In this document: piece by piece, positions 1-7,911 of the stretch
Position numbering within the stretch: the stretch's first letter is position 1
Layout of the letters: the number at the start of each line of letters is the position of its first letter
Assembly: GCA_942491575.1 (NCBI GenBank)
Contig: CALOBT010000025.1
Coordinates: 3,162,001-3,226,000 of the forward strand
Length of the DNA: 64,000 nucleotides
Origin: CAZHNW01 sp942491575
GTDB lineage: Bacteria; Spirochaetota; UBA4802; UBA5550
Direction: 5' to 3'
Translations under genes and position numbers: made by a program
Notes under the pieces: generated by a model
What the model saw: only the letters and a program-made list of their open reading frames with translations
What the model was told of the DNA's origin: nothing
The model's database searches: none

Positions 1-46
1 ATGAAAAAGGATTAATTATTATTTAAATATAATATATAATAGCCAC

Positions 47-308
47 TTACTTAAATGGGGTGTATCCCTGTTTTAATAGATTTTCTTGTGGGACGAAAAG
101 GGGCTGGGGTGGATGATTCCAATCAAACCATTCCCATTTCTCACATTTTTCAGGCTCCATAATTTGCAGTTCCCCTGAATCATAATCAGCTATCATAAAT
201 ATTGTAATATAATGCTTCGCTTCTACGGAGAAAATATCGTTGGTAGCGGCGGCAAAACGAATATTTTTTATTTTTAATCCTGTTTCTTCATATGTTTCAC
301 GAATGGCG
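47..308 (-). pseudogene. NUDIX hydrolase, C-terminal part, split by IS copy 1
   Basis: This is the second half of a NUDIX pyrophosphohydrolase whose first half lies at 1542-1687. Reading into the gene from the IS edge gives C-A-I-R-E-T-Y-E-E-T-G-L, the second half of the Nudix box (consensus GX5EX7REUXEEXGU). If the IS and one copy of its 3-bp target duplication (CAT at 309-311) are removed, the two halves join in frame into a 135-residue protein with a complete Nudix box, which is a normal length for this family. NUDIX enzymes hydrolyse nucleoside diphosphates linked to another group; the substrate cannot be told from sequence. The fragment has a possible GTG start at 316 inside the IS, but it lacks half of the metal-binding box and is almost certainly inactive. 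Confidence 0.85.
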
Positions 309-341
309 CATTGCACTGCACCCCAGAAACTGTAAATAACT

Positions 342-1136
342 TTAATGCATAAATTGTGATTTCTCTAACTTTTTCCTATATTCCACAGGCGTTAAATTCT
401 CTATCGATGAATGTGGTCTGATAGAATTATATTTATCAATGAAATTAAAAATCGAATCAGCTGATTCTTCCTTGTTATCATAATCTGAAATATTTATTTC
501 CTGGCGTTTAACCGTGCTGTTAAACGATTCTGCATGAGCATTCTCATATGCATTACCTACACACATAGATATTTTCATCTCTAATAATTTCAGTCTTTTG
601 ATATAGGCAACTGAACAATATCTTACATCTGAGTCTGTATGATGTATACAGTTCTTTAGGTTAAGATTTCCTCTGTTTTGTATAGCATCCTCCAGGGCAG
701 CCAGTACAAGCTCTGTATTGTTTCTATCTGAAACCGCCTCTCCTATTATCTCACGATTATGTCTGTCCATCAGGGTTGCAAGAAAATGATCTTTGCCCCT
801 GACATCATAGGCAGTTACATCACCAACAACCAATTGGTTAATATCAGTTGTTTCAAAATTCTTGATAAGATTTTTATATTTTTTGAGATTATGACTGGAA
901 TCAGTTGTTTTCGTTCGAAATTTCTTCTTTTTCCTGCATAAAAGGTTTTTTTCGCGCATTATTCGATTAACTTTTTTGTGGTTTATCAGCATTTGGCGGT
1001 TCAAATAAACTGTAACCGGCCTGTAGCCAGATTCAGGCACCAATTCAATATAGTCCTCAATTTCCTTTGCAATCATCATATCATCTGTATCCTTTTCAAA
1101 TTTTCTGTAATAGTAGGTTGAAATGCTTAAACCCAT
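342..1136 (-). CDS. IS3-family transposase OrfB (DDE integrase domain), copy 1
   Basis: Catalytic half of the IS3 transposase, 264 residues from its own Met. The rve/DDE core is visible: GDVTAYD near residue 105 (first Asp), HHTDSDVRY near 165 (second Asp), and ENAHAESFNSTVK near 197 (Glu), followed by the family's Y.SIRPHSSIENLTP tail. The frame is open upstream of this Met through the end of orfA, where A-rich runs occur, so the active protein is probably the OrfAB fusion made by -1 frameshifting, as is known for IS3 elements. Identical in protein sequence to the copy at 18563-19357. Confidence 0.93.
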   Translation of the reverse strand: MGLSISTYYYRKFEKDTDDMMIAKEIEDYIELVPESGYRPVTVYLNRQMLINHKKVNRIMREKNLLCRKKKKFRTKTTDSSHNLKKYKNLIKNFETTDINQLVVGDVTAYDVRGKDHFLATLMDRHNREIIGEAVSDRNNTELVLAALEDAIQNRGNLNLKNCIHHTDSDVRYCSVAYIKRLKLLEMKISMCVGNAYENAHAESFNSTVKRQEINISDYDNKEESADSIFNFIDKYNSIRPHSSIENLTPVEYRKKLEKSQFMH

Positions 1137-1153
1137 AGCTTTACAGCTTTTGA

Positions 1154-1483
1154 CTACTCCGAATTCCGGGGCGAGATACTCCCTGATGATTTTTCTTTTT
1201 TCCTCAGTTGTTTTAGTATTTTTTCCGTTTTTTTTAGAATGTGATTCTCAAGGGCAAGATCACTTACCGTTTCTTCGAGATCTTTAATACGCTTTTTAAG
1301 TTCAGCTGTCTCCTGCTCATCTGTATCGTAGTCACCCACAGAGAATATATCTCTCCATTTGTATAAAGTTGTACTTGTTATTCCTTCACGCTTAGAAATC
1401 TCTGCAGCTGTTGATATCCCCATGAGCAATTCATGAGCTATCTTCTTTTTAAATTCTTGACTGTATCTTTTTCTTGTTATCAT
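1154..1483 (-). CDS. IS3-family transposase OrfA (HTH), copy 1
   Basis: A 109-residue DNA-binding subunit: N-terminal helix-turn-helix of the HTH_8/HTH_Tnp type (RYSQEFKKKIAHELL, then TAAEISKREGITSTTLYKW) followed by a leucine-zipper-like coiled coil (about residues 55-95). The end is lysine-rich. It overlaps the open upstream part of orfB in the other frame, the classic arrangement for programmed -1 frameshifting. Start is an ATG preceded by AGGAGAAT. Confidence 0.92.
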   Translation of the reverse strand: MITRKRYSQEFKKKIAHELLMGISTAAEISKREGITSTTLYKWRDIFSVGDYDTDEQETAELKKRIKDLEETVSDLALENHILKKTEKILKQLRKKEKSSGSISPRNSE

Positions 1484-1541
1484 AATGCTATTCTCCTAAA
1501 ACATGTATTTTTTGTCATTACAGTTTTAGGGGTGCAGACCA

Positions 1542-1687
1542 CATTCTTCCCAGGTTTCATTAAATTCTAAATGGCCACCTGGAAAACTCCATGATCCATT
1601 CCCGTGCGAATTTTTCCGTTTGCCGTAGAGAACTTTATTATTTTTTAGAATCAGGATCCCTACCCCGACTTTCGGTATATTTTCCAT
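1542..1687 (-). pseudogene. NUDIX hydrolase, N-terminal part, split by IS copy 1
   Basis: The first 48 codons of the NUDIX enzyme, starting at ATG 1687 after an AAGGAAG ribosome-binding site. It contains the strand MENIPKVGVGILILKNN, the segment SWSFPGGHLEFNETWEE and then meets the IS edge inside the Nudix box. The glycine and first glutamate of the box are here; the RE and EEXG residues lie beyond the IS at 47-308. Removal of the 1230-bp IS restores WEE-CAIRE without frameshift. Confidence 0.85.
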
Positions 1688-1791
1688 ATATTTAAATTAC
1701 TTCCTTCTTATTTTATTGAATTGAAATATAAAAAATTTCATTTCTCCTAGTACATTGTAGTGAAAAAACGATCCGGGTCCGAAGGCAATGG

Positions 1792-1837
1792 ATCGAAACT
1801 ATTTATTAAAATAAATATTTTAATAAATAGTTTCGAT
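1792..1837. terminator. 22-bp perfect palindrome at the GNAT 3' end
   Basis: Left arm 1792-1813 and right arm 1816-1837 are exact complements with a 2-nt AA loop; each arm begins or ends with ATCGAAACT. The GNAT stop codon (1820-1822) lies inside it. It has no T-run of the canonical type after it, so it may be an unusual terminator, an mRNA 3' stabiliser or a cruciform-forming site. Confidence 0.6.
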
Positions 1838-2296
1838 TTTCATTATAACAGCATCCTTACCACCATGCTCTATGTGCTCAATAACCTTCCAGCCCTGCTG
1901 TGAATAGAATGATTCACGATCAGGTGTAAATAGATAAATCTCCTTAAATTGATTCTCTCTTGCCTTTTCCACTACAGCCCTACATAAAGCCGAACCTATC
2001 CCCTTTAATCTATATTCCTTAGGGACATATACGCTTGCTAACCAGGGATAAAGATCTTTCCTCTCTTCTATGTCATGTTCAACTAATCTGGCAACACCAA
2101 CAGCTTTATCTTTTTGCAATGCGATCAATGAAGCAGGCAATCCGTTTTCATCCGGTTGTTTTCTAACTGATATTATCGATGTATCCAGAGACTTATCAGG
2201 TATATGTACTCCCCATTCCATATATAGCCATGAAGCAATAACATCAGTATATTGCTTGTGTTTTTCGAGATTAACAATCATATATTTATTATTCAA
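1820..2296 (-). CDS. GNAT-family N-acetyltransferase
   Basis: A 158-residue single-domain acetyltransferase. The central beta4-alpha3 segment reads LASVYVPKEYRLKGIGSALCRAVVEKA (about residues 86-112), which contains the Q/RxxGxG/A acetyl-CoA pyrophosphate loop as R-L-K-G-I-G-S-A. The downstream strand KEIYLFTPDRESFYSQQGW is the usual second half of the fold. The family transfers acetyl from acetyl-CoA to an amine; the acceptor is not evident. It is AT-rich, has the same direction as the array's cassette genes and lies left of the first recognisable attC, so it may be a cassette whose site has decayed. Its last codons lie in a 44-nt palindrome. Confidence 0.85.
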   Translation of the reverse strand: MNNKYMIVNLEKHKQYTDVIASWLYMEWGVHIPDKSLDTSIISVRKQPDENGLPASLIALQKDKAVGVARLVEHDIEERKDLYPWLASVYVPKEYRLKGIGSALCRAVVEKARENQFKEIYLFTPDRESFYSQQGWKVIEHIEHGGKDAVIMKIETIY

Positions 2297-2309
2297 TTCG
2301 ACCTATTTC

Positions 2310-2490
2310 ATAAGCTTATTTTTTAATTTACCCCACAGACGGTTCACTTTCTTAGTTACGCGGATGAATATTGAGCTTAGCACTCCTGCCAAAAACAACA
2401 TTGAAATCGTAGCAAGCCATGCAACAAAAAACGAGAGAAGCACTTCTGCTGTGTCATAAAAAAGTTATCACAGCCATTGATGGAAAATGG
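2310..2490 (-). pseudogene. Fragment of a small membrane protein
   Basis: A frame open from a stop near 2493 to a stop near 2310 encodes about 60 residues: a hydrophobic segment (LLSFFVAWLATISMLFLAGVL) followed by a basic tail (RVTKKVNRLWGKLKNK). No ATG begins it, only a possible GTG inside. It could be the end of a broken membrane protein or a short protein with unusual start. Low confidence; the rest of 2297-2538 shows nothing else. Confidence 0.3.
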
Positions 2491-2538
2491 ATTTGAGAGT
2501 TAATAACACAAAATTATTTTTAAATAATTTAATTTTGA

Positions 2539-2715
2539 TTACTGCAATTGAAGATCTAATGCCTTCCCCACATGAACCGATAAACTTAGAAAAGTATTTT
2601 GTGCATCATTCAATAATGGTTCATCTTTATATTTTGCACTTAATAGACTTAATATTTTAGCCAAATCACCAATATCTCTTTCTATTTCAATTTTCATTGT
2701 TTGAACATTTTTCAT
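2539..2715 (-). CDS. Small hypothetical protein (58 aa)
   Basis: A short gene starting at ATG 2715 behind GGGGGTTCTGA. The product begins MKNVQTMKIEIERDIGD and ends ALDLQLQ. It is mostly helical, acidic and soluble, and resembles no family that I recognise. It points in the cassette direction. The reading frame is free of stops across 58 codons in AT-rich DNA and has a plausible ribosome-binding site, which is the main support. It could be an orphan antitoxin-like helix protein, but there is no partner beside it. Confidence 0.45.
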   Translation of the reverse strand: MKNVQTMKIEIERDIGDLAKILSLLSAKYKDEPLLNDAQNTFLSLSVHVGKALDLQLQ

Positions 2716-2890
2716 TCAGAACCCCCACTTAAAATTTTTAAATAATAATTTCCAATGAAGTCTCGTATCGGATGAAAAATTATTTTCTTATAACTATTGT
2801 TCATTTATATTTTATTATTATTGAAAACATGTCCAATAATTATCCTAATAGGATTAATTTAACACATCGATCGAGTAAATTGAAAATTAC

Positions 2891-3008
2891 GAGCAACTGC
2901 ATATTAGAAAAGGGCTTTTGGCGCGATTCTTGCCTTTGCAAAAATCAAGACAAGCAGTTTGTCGCAGACCAAGGAGCGGAGCGACGCAGCTGGTATGCAT
3001 TGTTAGGC
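2891..3008 (-). repeat. attC-like site a (degenerate)
   Basis: Left core GAGCAAC at 2891-2897 is poor; right core GTTAGGC at 3002-3008 fits GTTRRRY. The body has the shared blocks GGCTTTTGGCGCGATT and GGAGCGGAGCGACGCAGC of the array. It is the leftmost recognisable site. Its right flank breaks the position-11 rule (A in place of G). Confidence 0.7.
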
Positions 3009-3025
3009 GAAAAACTCGCAATTTT

Positions 3026-3328
3026 TTATTTATAACTGTCTTTTCGTTTTTCAATATCAATTTTAAAAATGATTACTTTTTCTGATTCAATAATATAGAA
3101 TAATCGGAATTTTCCTATTCTATAACGATAGATTCCTTCATATTCACCTTTAAGCTTTTTAATGTTAGGTCCAAAAAATGGATTTTTTTGAAGCTGAGGA
3201 TAAACGTAATTTGAAATTTTAAAATATAAAGGCTTAAAATCTCTTTTTTCAATTTTCTTTTGAAATGTTTCAGTTTCTGCTATTGAGTATTTATCGAACA
3301 ATTTTAAAATTACCTTTTTTTGCATCAT
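3026..3328 (-). CDS. RelE/ParE-superfamily toxin
   Basis: A 100-residue basic protein of the RelE/ParE fold, which in this superfamily either cleaves mRNA on the ribosome or poisons gyrase. Typical features are an early helix (ETFQKKIEKRDFKP), a NPFFGPNIKKLKGEYEGIYRYRIGKFRLFYII core (about residues 48-80) and the ending strand VIIFKIDIEKRKDSY. The gene overlaps the end of its antitoxin gene by 38 bp in another frame, which implies translational coupling. It sits right of attC site a and is read in cassette direction, so it is a cassette-borne toxin-antitoxin pair. Whether it is an mRNase cannot be told. Confidence 0.87.
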   Translation of the reverse strand: MMQKKVILKLFDKYSIAETETFQKKIEKRDFKPLYFKISNYVYPQLQKNPFFGPNIKKLKGEYEGIYRYRIGKFRLFYIIESEKVIIFKIDIEKRKDSYK

Positions 3329-3533
3329 TTAAGCCACTTTTTAAACTTTTAACTAAGGATGGATTATTAATGATTTCATCCATTTCACTATCTGATACAT
3401 AAATATCATTTGTTAAATATGATAGAGTGGCAAATTCGACAAAATTGGAGATAGTTCGTCGATCTCCATCAGCGGCTTTTTTAAACATTTCATACACATC
3501 ATCATCAATTCTAATTGTTATAGTTTTAGACAT
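3291..3533 (-). CDS. Ribbon-helix-helix antitoxin (CopG type)
   Basis: An 80-residue antitoxin. The N-terminus, MSKTITIRIDDDVYEMFKKAA, is the beta-strand and first helix of an RHH DNA-binding domain, followed by a second helix SNFVEFATLSYLT; the C-terminal half is acidic and then basic (LNDAKKGNFKIVR), suited to wrap the toxin. I chose the start at 3533 because GAGGTAA lies 5-8 nt before it; an upstream start at 3602 would add a non-homologous leader. It lies upstream of, and overlaps, the toxin gene. RHH antitoxins normally repress their own operon. Confidence 0.85.
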   Translation of the reverse strand: MSKTITIRIDDDVYEMFKKAADGDRRTISNFVEFATLSYLTNDIYVSDSEMDEIINNPSLVKSLKSGLNDAKKGNFKIVR

Positions 3534-3593
3534 AAAATTACCTCTGTATTCAATATTATTCATAAATATTCTAAATGTCAAGTGAAATGTAGT

Positions 3594-4925
3594 AAGCGTC
3601 AAATAAACTACAGTACAACCTTGTCGGGCAGCAGTGCCCTGTAATCATCTTTTCATTCAGCAAGAGGCAGTTTCTCAAAGATAAATCTCAAATATTTATA
3701 CGGCTCCAGGCCATTGGCCCTGACCGCTTCTACGAGGCTGTAAAGAATCGCACTGGAATGAGCCCCTCTTGGAGTATTTGAAAACAACCAGTTTTTTCGT
3801 CCAATTACAAATGGTTCTGATTGCATTTTCAGTGAGATTATTGTCAGGTGTCAGGAGATAATGATCAATTTATCCCATTGGTCCAGCGAATACCTGATAG
3901 CTTCACCAGCCTTGCTTTTAGGTGTCACAGAATTGACCTTGGACTGGAGCCAGTTATAAAATGCATCGAGTAGAGGAGTAAATTCTTTCTTTCGTGTTTC
4001 AACAAATTTTTCAGCAGGAAGATTCGCCTGTTTCAACTTTTTTTCAATAGCATATATCTTCTTGATATAATCCATGCCCTTGAAACCCACCCTGGACTTT
4101 TTATTCAGCTTATATGCCTGTTCAAAGTATCTGCGAGCATGTGCAAAGCAGCCCACATGAACGATGGAATCTTTTTTCGATGCCTTGTTGTAACCAGCGT
4201 ATCCATCAGTCTGCAGGTAACCAGTATAATCTTTAAGAAACTTGTCGGGAACTTCGCCAGACATGGTTGAGTGATACAGGTAGAGCAACAATGGTTTTTC
4301 CTCAGGAGTATATCCCATGGTTACCCACATGTATGATTTGCTCTCTGCTTTCCTTTCCGGTTTTTTAAAAACCTGCAAAGATGTTTCATCCATTCTAATT
4401 ACGGACCCTCCTCTTATCTCATCAATCATAAGATCAATTAGTGGCTTGCACTTCTCAGCTGCAAGAAGAGACCAGTTACACAAAGTCGCCCTTGATAATT
4501 CAATATCCAGATTTTTGACTGCCGGTAAAAGGGCAATGCGTCACAGAATTTTGCTGTTACCGTATAAGCAACTAATCCAGCACTGGCAATCCCCTGAGGG
4601 ATAAGCCGTGGTGACATAGCTGTTTTTATTTCAGGAATTTCTTCAGTTTTAAATTCTTCACAGGCACAAGGACCATACATCTTTCTGATGTGCTTGTTGA
4701 CAATCATCTTTGGAGGGATAATATCAAATTCTTCAGATGTGACTTCTCCAATGACCGAGCGTTCTTTACCACAACATGGACATGCTTTTTCATTTCTTGA
4801 AAGTCCAGTAACCAAGGTTATTTGGTCTGCAGTATTCTCGCTGGGTAACACTGTCTGCTTTGAATGACTGATAATGCTGTTGTCAGTAGTCTCTGGTTGA
4901 ATTTTTCCGAGTCATATAGTTCTCC
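3594..4925 (-). mobile_element. IS66-family remnant
   Basis: A decayed IS66 element in which only the TnpC-type transposase can be read, in at least three frames. The small accessory genes tnpA and tnpB are not seen. The left edge near 3594 (GTAAGCGTC) resembles an IS66 end; the right edge near 4925 is a guess. It sits inside the end of an ORF-less cassette (see 4931-5132), so it removed the cassette boundary between the RelE pair and attC site b. Confidence 0.7.
3640..4857 (-). pseudogene. IS66 transposase TnpC, frameshifted
   Basis: The N-terminal zinc-binding part (CPCCGKERSVIGEV ... YGPCACEEF) and the start of the core lie at about 4500-4857. A frameshift near 4490-4530 leads to the main DDE part at 3851-4483: MDETSLQVFKK (first Asp), QTDGYAGYN (second Asp), VGCFAHARRYF, and a long linker. 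After another break near 3850 the ending TPDNNLTENAIRTICNWTKKLV (catalytic Glu region) appears at about 3780-3850. With two frame breaks the protein cannot be made. Confidence 0.85.
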
Positions 4926-4930
4926 TTGTT

Positions 4931-5132
4931 TTTATGGAGAACTATATCATGCTGGTCAAGATGCAGTTATTTAGACGCTTACAAAGCAACTTATTTCTTA
5001 GTTCAAATCAAATTCTCGATGAACTAAGAATTTCAAACCTCATCAAAAATCTTAAAGCCTTATATTGGATATTGTATCAATCTATTCAAAAAGAGAATTG
5101 GAGGCCAGGACGGCCGACTCTTGTGGCTTTTC
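4931..5132 (-). other. ORF-less cassette of the GAGCYAC family, truncated
   Basis: This stretch matches the right part of the cassettes at 20241-20476 and 20603-20838: it has the shared TTAGTTCAAATC..AATTCTCGATGAACT block, TTCAATCTATTC-like block, and the GGAGGCCAGGACGGCCGACTC hairpin just before site b. Its left end is cut off by the IS66 remnant. No credible gene; the short frames here run through repeat sequence. Confidence 0.65.
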
Positions 5133-5250
5133 ATATAACGGCCTTGCATATCAGAAACTGGCTTTTGGCGCGATTTTTGCCCAAGCAAAAAGCGTGACAA
5201 AAGTCAGTTTGCCGGAGGCCAAGGTGCGAAGCGGTAATGCCATGTTATAC
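5133..5250 (-). repeat. attC-like site b
   Basis: Cores ATATAAC (5133-5139) and GTTATAC (5244-5250). Body with GCATATCAGAAACTGG, CTTTTGGCGCGATTTTTGCC and the complementary GCAAAAAGCGTGACAAAAG, which fold into the long inner stem typical of this array. Confidence 0.85.
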
Positions 5251-5367
5251 GAAGGTTTCGGGCCGATCAGAGAAGATTTCCGTTAGCCAATTGACACGGA
5301 CGCCAATTTTCGTTGCGTAATATGATTGACGAAATACCAAATTTTGCGTATCAATTACATATAAAAA

Positions 5368-5440
5368 GGCTTATGTCTTATGACAGATATTTTTCTGTAA
5401 TCATACAGTATACTATTGTGTGGAGTTTCCAATAAAAAAA
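5368..5440 (+). repeat. 73-bp direct repeat, copy 1
   Basis: GGCTTATGTCTTATGACAG ... TATACTATTGTGTGGAG ... ending in an A-run. It recurs at 6466-6538 with about eight changes, on the same strand, so the pair brackets the DJ-1/PfpI gene inside one cassette. Contains TGACA and TATACT blocks and might hold a promoter, but the spacing is not canonical. Confidence 0.7.
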
Positions 5441-5633
5441 GAAAGATTATTGACCAGACCTCAAAAAAGAGACAGAATCCTTATTATGAGTCCTGAAAAA
5501 AGAGCCTTTTACTGCATAGTGACCCCTTTCAGGAAGGGATTGTTTAAAATTTAATTCATGCCGCTTCAAACCTGACATAATGCTGTCATTCACTCATGAT
5601 ATATTTCAGTTAAATTATATATGGAGCAATGAC

Positions 5634-6269
5634 ATGACACAAAAGACTCAAACAAACTGCTGGCTGTATGTTCTGGACACAATAGCGGACTGGGAAATAG
5701 CTTATGTTACAGCTGAGCTGAGCAGCGGCCGTTTTACCCTGAAAGACAAAAAGTTCAATCTGATGAAAACCGGCGCCTCAATGGAGCCTGTAGAAACAAT
5801 GGGTGGAATTTCAATCACACCTGATAAAACAATTGATGAAGTTGAATTTAGTGAAGGCGATCTTCTCATCCTTCCAGGAGCGGACACATGGTTCGGACCT
5901 GGCCACGGCAGAGTGCTTGAAATGGTTCACAAACTTCTTGAGAAAAATATAACTGTGGCCGCAATCTGCGGAGCGACAGTTGCGCTTGCCCGGATCGGAC
6001 TTCTGGATGACAGAAAGCATGCCAGCAATGATGTAAGTTTTCTGAAGATGATGTGTCCTGAATACAAAGGGACTTCATTTTACTGCGATGTCCCTGCAAT
6101 AACTGACAGAAATTTGATTACTGCAAGCGGATTCGCTCCGCTGGAGTTTGCTTGTGAAATATTTAGAAAAACAGATGCAATGAAAGAGGAAACTCTTGAT
6201 GCATGGTATCAGCTTTACCGTACCAAAGAGGCAAAGTATTTCTTCAGTCTCATGGAATCTCTTAAATAA
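5634..6269 (+). CDS. DJ-1/PfpI-family glutamine amidotransferase-like protein
   Basis: A 211-residue class I glutamine-amidotransferase-like protein of the DJ-1/PfpI type. The nucleophile elbow is A-A-I-C-G-A-T at about residues 109-115 (Cys112), preceded by LLILPGADTW and followed by LARIGLLDDRKHASN. Family members act as peptidases, glyoxalase-like chaperones or transcription regulators; which one applies is unknown. I chose the ATG at 5634 because GGAG lies 7 nt upstream; the upstream ATG at 5580 lacks a site. The gene lies between attC b and c but runs against the cassette direction, so it needs its own promoter, and it has its own terminator at 6287-6309. It is flanked by 73-bp direct repeats. 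Confidence 0.88.
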   Translation: MTQKTQTNCWLYVLDTIADWEIAYVTAELSSGRFTLKDKKFNLMKTGASMEPVETMGGISITPDKTIDEVEFSEGDLLILPGADTWFGPGHGRVLEMVHKLLEKNITVAAICGATVALARIGLLDDRKHASNDVSFLKMMCPEYKGTSFYCDVPAITDRNLITASGFAPLEFACEIFRKTDAMKEETLDAWYQLYRTKEAKYFFSLMESLK

Positions 6270-6286
6270 ACTTCATTCATAAATTG

Positions 6287-6309
6287 TACGGGGATGGTGC
6301 ATCCCCGTA
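6287..6309 (+). terminator. Terminator after the DJ-1/PfpI gene
   Basis: Stem TACGGGGATG / CATCCCCGTA with a 3-nt loop, followed by TAATTTGATT, 18 bp after the stop codon. Confidence 0.75.
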
Positions 6310-6465
6310 TAATTTGATTGCATACTTTTCTTCTTGATTTCTTAACAATAAAATTCCTCTATAATAATTATTATTGCAAACAGTGAAAAGAAAGTTACTA
6401 TTGTAAATTTTGATTAATCACTGTTTAACACTGTGCACAGTACTGTAAACTACTTTCGATATAGG

Positions 6466-6538
6466 GGCTTATGTCTTTTGACAGATATTTTTCTGCTGTT
6501 ATACGGTATACTATTGTGTGCAGTTTCCTATAAAAAAA
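6466..6538 (+). repeat. 73-bp direct repeat, copy 2
   Basis: Second copy of the repeat at 5368-5440. Here the block reads TTTTGACAGATATTTTTCTG, then TATACTATTGTGTGCAG. It ends about 60 bp before attC site c. The stretch 6310-6465 between terminator and repeat shows no gene. Confidence 0.7.
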
Positions 6539-6600
6539 TTTATTCATTCCAGAAAGGCGCACACGATGTGCGCCTAAAAATTTCTAGGCCTGAAACTTTC

Positions 6601-6707
6601 GTATAACGGCCTTACATATCAGAAGCTGGCTTTTGGCGCGATTTTTGCCCTAACAGTTTGCCGGAGGCCAAGGAGCGAAGCGACGCAGCTGATATGCATT
6701 GTTATAT
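6601..6707 (-). repeat. attC-like site c (short body)
   Basis: Cores GTATAAC (6601-6607) and GTTATAT (6701-6707). The inner loop is shorter than in most sites because part of the CAAAAAGCGTGACAAAAG arm is deleted, which should weaken its hairpin. Confidence 0.8.
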
Positions 6708-6768
6708 GTAGTGGCCCTATCACTTTAAATTTTGCAATTTGAACCAGGACAGCGAAAATTGGGCAGTC

Positions 6769-7173
6769 CTAAATGAAAACGGATGGAGAAACTGAAAATT
6801 TCTCTGCCAGCAGCTTTATCTGCCGCAAATTAAGCTCCCTTTTTCCATTTAAGATTTCAGAAACTACGCCCTGAGATCCAATTTCTTTAAGATCCGACTG
6901 TTTCAATCCATGTTCAGTCATTAGATTCTTAAGGACAGAAACAGGAGATGAATTTTTAATTTTATAATGCTTTTCTTCATAGTCAGAAACTAGTATTCCT
7001 ACAGTTTCCATAAGTGAAGCAAGTTGATGCTTCGAATCGCTTTTTACAACATCGATTATCTCATCCAATAATTTGCAAAGTCTTTCATAATCCTTTTTAG
7101 TATGAGGAACAGAAAGAGTATTGGATACTGAAGGCCAAATATTTTCGATATCTTTTAATTGTGGACTCACCAT
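6769..7173 (-). CDS. higA: HigA-type antitoxin
   Basis: A 134-residue HigA-like antitoxin with an XRE helix-turn-helix at the C-terminus (SVLKNLMTEHGLKQSDLKEI, then GVVSEILNGKRELNLRQIKLLAEKF, about residues 77-128). The N-terminal half is helical and acidic. I chose ATG 7173 because AAGGAG lies 8 nt upstream, inside the end of the toxin gene; the in-frame ATG at 7191 overlaps the toxin stop and lacks such a site. The order toxin then antitoxin and the long antitoxin with C-terminal HTH are the HigBA pattern. It neutralises the partner and presumably represses the operon. Confidence 0.88.
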   Translation of the reverse strand: MVSPQLKDIENIWPSVSNTLSVPHTKKDYERLCKLLDEIIDVVKSDSKHQLASLMETVGILVSDYEEKHYKIKNSSPVSVLKNLMTEHGLKQSDLKEIGSQGVVSEILNGKRELNLRQIKLLAEKFSVSPSVFI

Positions 7174-7178
7174 TTTAA

Positions 7179-7466
7179 TTACTCCTTCCATTTATTTTTA
7201 TCATATTCGCTATGAGTTAGAATATGCCTGATGTAGACCATTTTAGTGTTAAAATGAATTGCAGCGATCAATCTATATTTATTGCCACCTATATTAAATA
7301 CATATAATCCATCTACATAATCAGCACTAGGAAATGTCTTTTTCAAATCAGCTAATGAACTATATTCAGATTTAATAACAATTTTATACCAAGATTCAAG
7401 AGCGTTTAGACTATCTGGATGCTTACCACCAAATTCAATTATTTTTCTATGTGAAATTATTCTCAT
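7179..7466 (-). CDS. higB: HigB-type toxin
   Basis: A 95-residue HigB toxin (RelE fold, ribosome-dependent mRNA interferase in characterised members). It starts MRIISHRKIIEFGGKHPD, has the family's ALESWYKIV and FNIGGNKYRLIAAIHF strands and ends with VYIRHILTHSEYDKNKWKE, where TH.EYD..W is the HigB signature. It ends 5 bp before the chosen antitoxin start. The pair lies between attC site c and IS remnants, so the right-hand boundary of its cassette is lost. Confidence 0.9.
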   Translation of the reverse strand: MRIISHRKIIEFGGKHPDSLNALESWYKIVIKSEYSSLADLKKTFPSADYVDGLYVFNIGGNKYRLIAAIHFNTKMVYIRHILTHSEYDKNKWKE

Positions 7467-7551
7467 ATCACATTATTATCTCACCATGAGATATTTGTCA
7501 AGTTTTATTATTTATTGTTACAAAAATTAAAAGCCGGGCACACCCACTATG

Positions 7552-7840
7552 TCAAGCAGCAGTGGGTATTTTTTTTGCCTCTTCGTAAAATGTTTCATCT
7601 TTCCATATTTTATAAATTATCTTTATCCATTTATTAGATAATGCTCCAACTGCTACAGAGTGTGTCTTTCCTTTCACCCTCTGCTTATCATAATACTCAC
7701 GAGACCATAATGAAAATTGAAGTGTACAAAAAGCCAATTCATACAGCAATGCCTTTGCCGAATTATTACAGGCTTTAAGCATCACACCTTTGTGATAGAG
7801 TCCACTTTGATAGTTCTTTGGAGCTGTCCCGAATAGACAC
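7552..7840 (-). pseudogene. IS110-family transposase, C-terminal remnant
   Basis: About 95 residues of the C-terminal (transposase_20) end of an IS110/IS1111-type transposase: CLFGTAPKNYQSGLYHKG, then MLKACNNSAKALLYELAF and QRVKGKTHSVAVGALSNKW. The N-terminal RuvC-like DEDD domain is missing because the gene is cut at 7841 by the IS3-type element that follows. Confidence 0.75.
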
Positions 7841-7911
7841 TGTGGCCTTGCCTGAGAAAACAGGACACTCAGTTAAGCTTATTACCAATAATAAGTTTAA
7901 TGGAGTAATCT

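Larger units (their letters stand above)
312..1541 (-). mobile_element. IS3-family insertion sequence, copy 1 (intact)
   Basis: A 1230-bp element whose ends read TG-GT-CTGCACCCC (orfA side) and TG-CA-CTGCACCCC (orfB side), followed by related A/T-rich bases ending in AAACTGTAA. It is flanked by a 3-bp direct repeat, CAT at 309-311 and 1542-1544, as expected for IS3 elements. It carries two overlapping reading frames for the transposase, orfA and orfB. Its proteins are identical to those of the copy at 18158-19387 and differ at many residues from those of the copy at 11141-12370, so this copy moved recently. It interrupts a NUDIX gene. Confidence 0.93.

Noticed and set aside
759..941. Plus-strand frame inside IS copy 1 (also 18758-18940 and 11588-11950)
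   Set aside because: Antisense to the transposase gene and conserved only with it.
2772..3035. ORF of 87 codons on the plus strand over attC site a
   Set aside because: It crosses the attC body, lacks a ribosome-binding site and is opposite to the cassette direction.
5368..5440. Promoter with TATACT in the 73-bp repeat
   Set aside because: Spacing between TGACA and TATACT is about 23 bp, too long for a sigma-70 promoter, so I list it as a repeat only.
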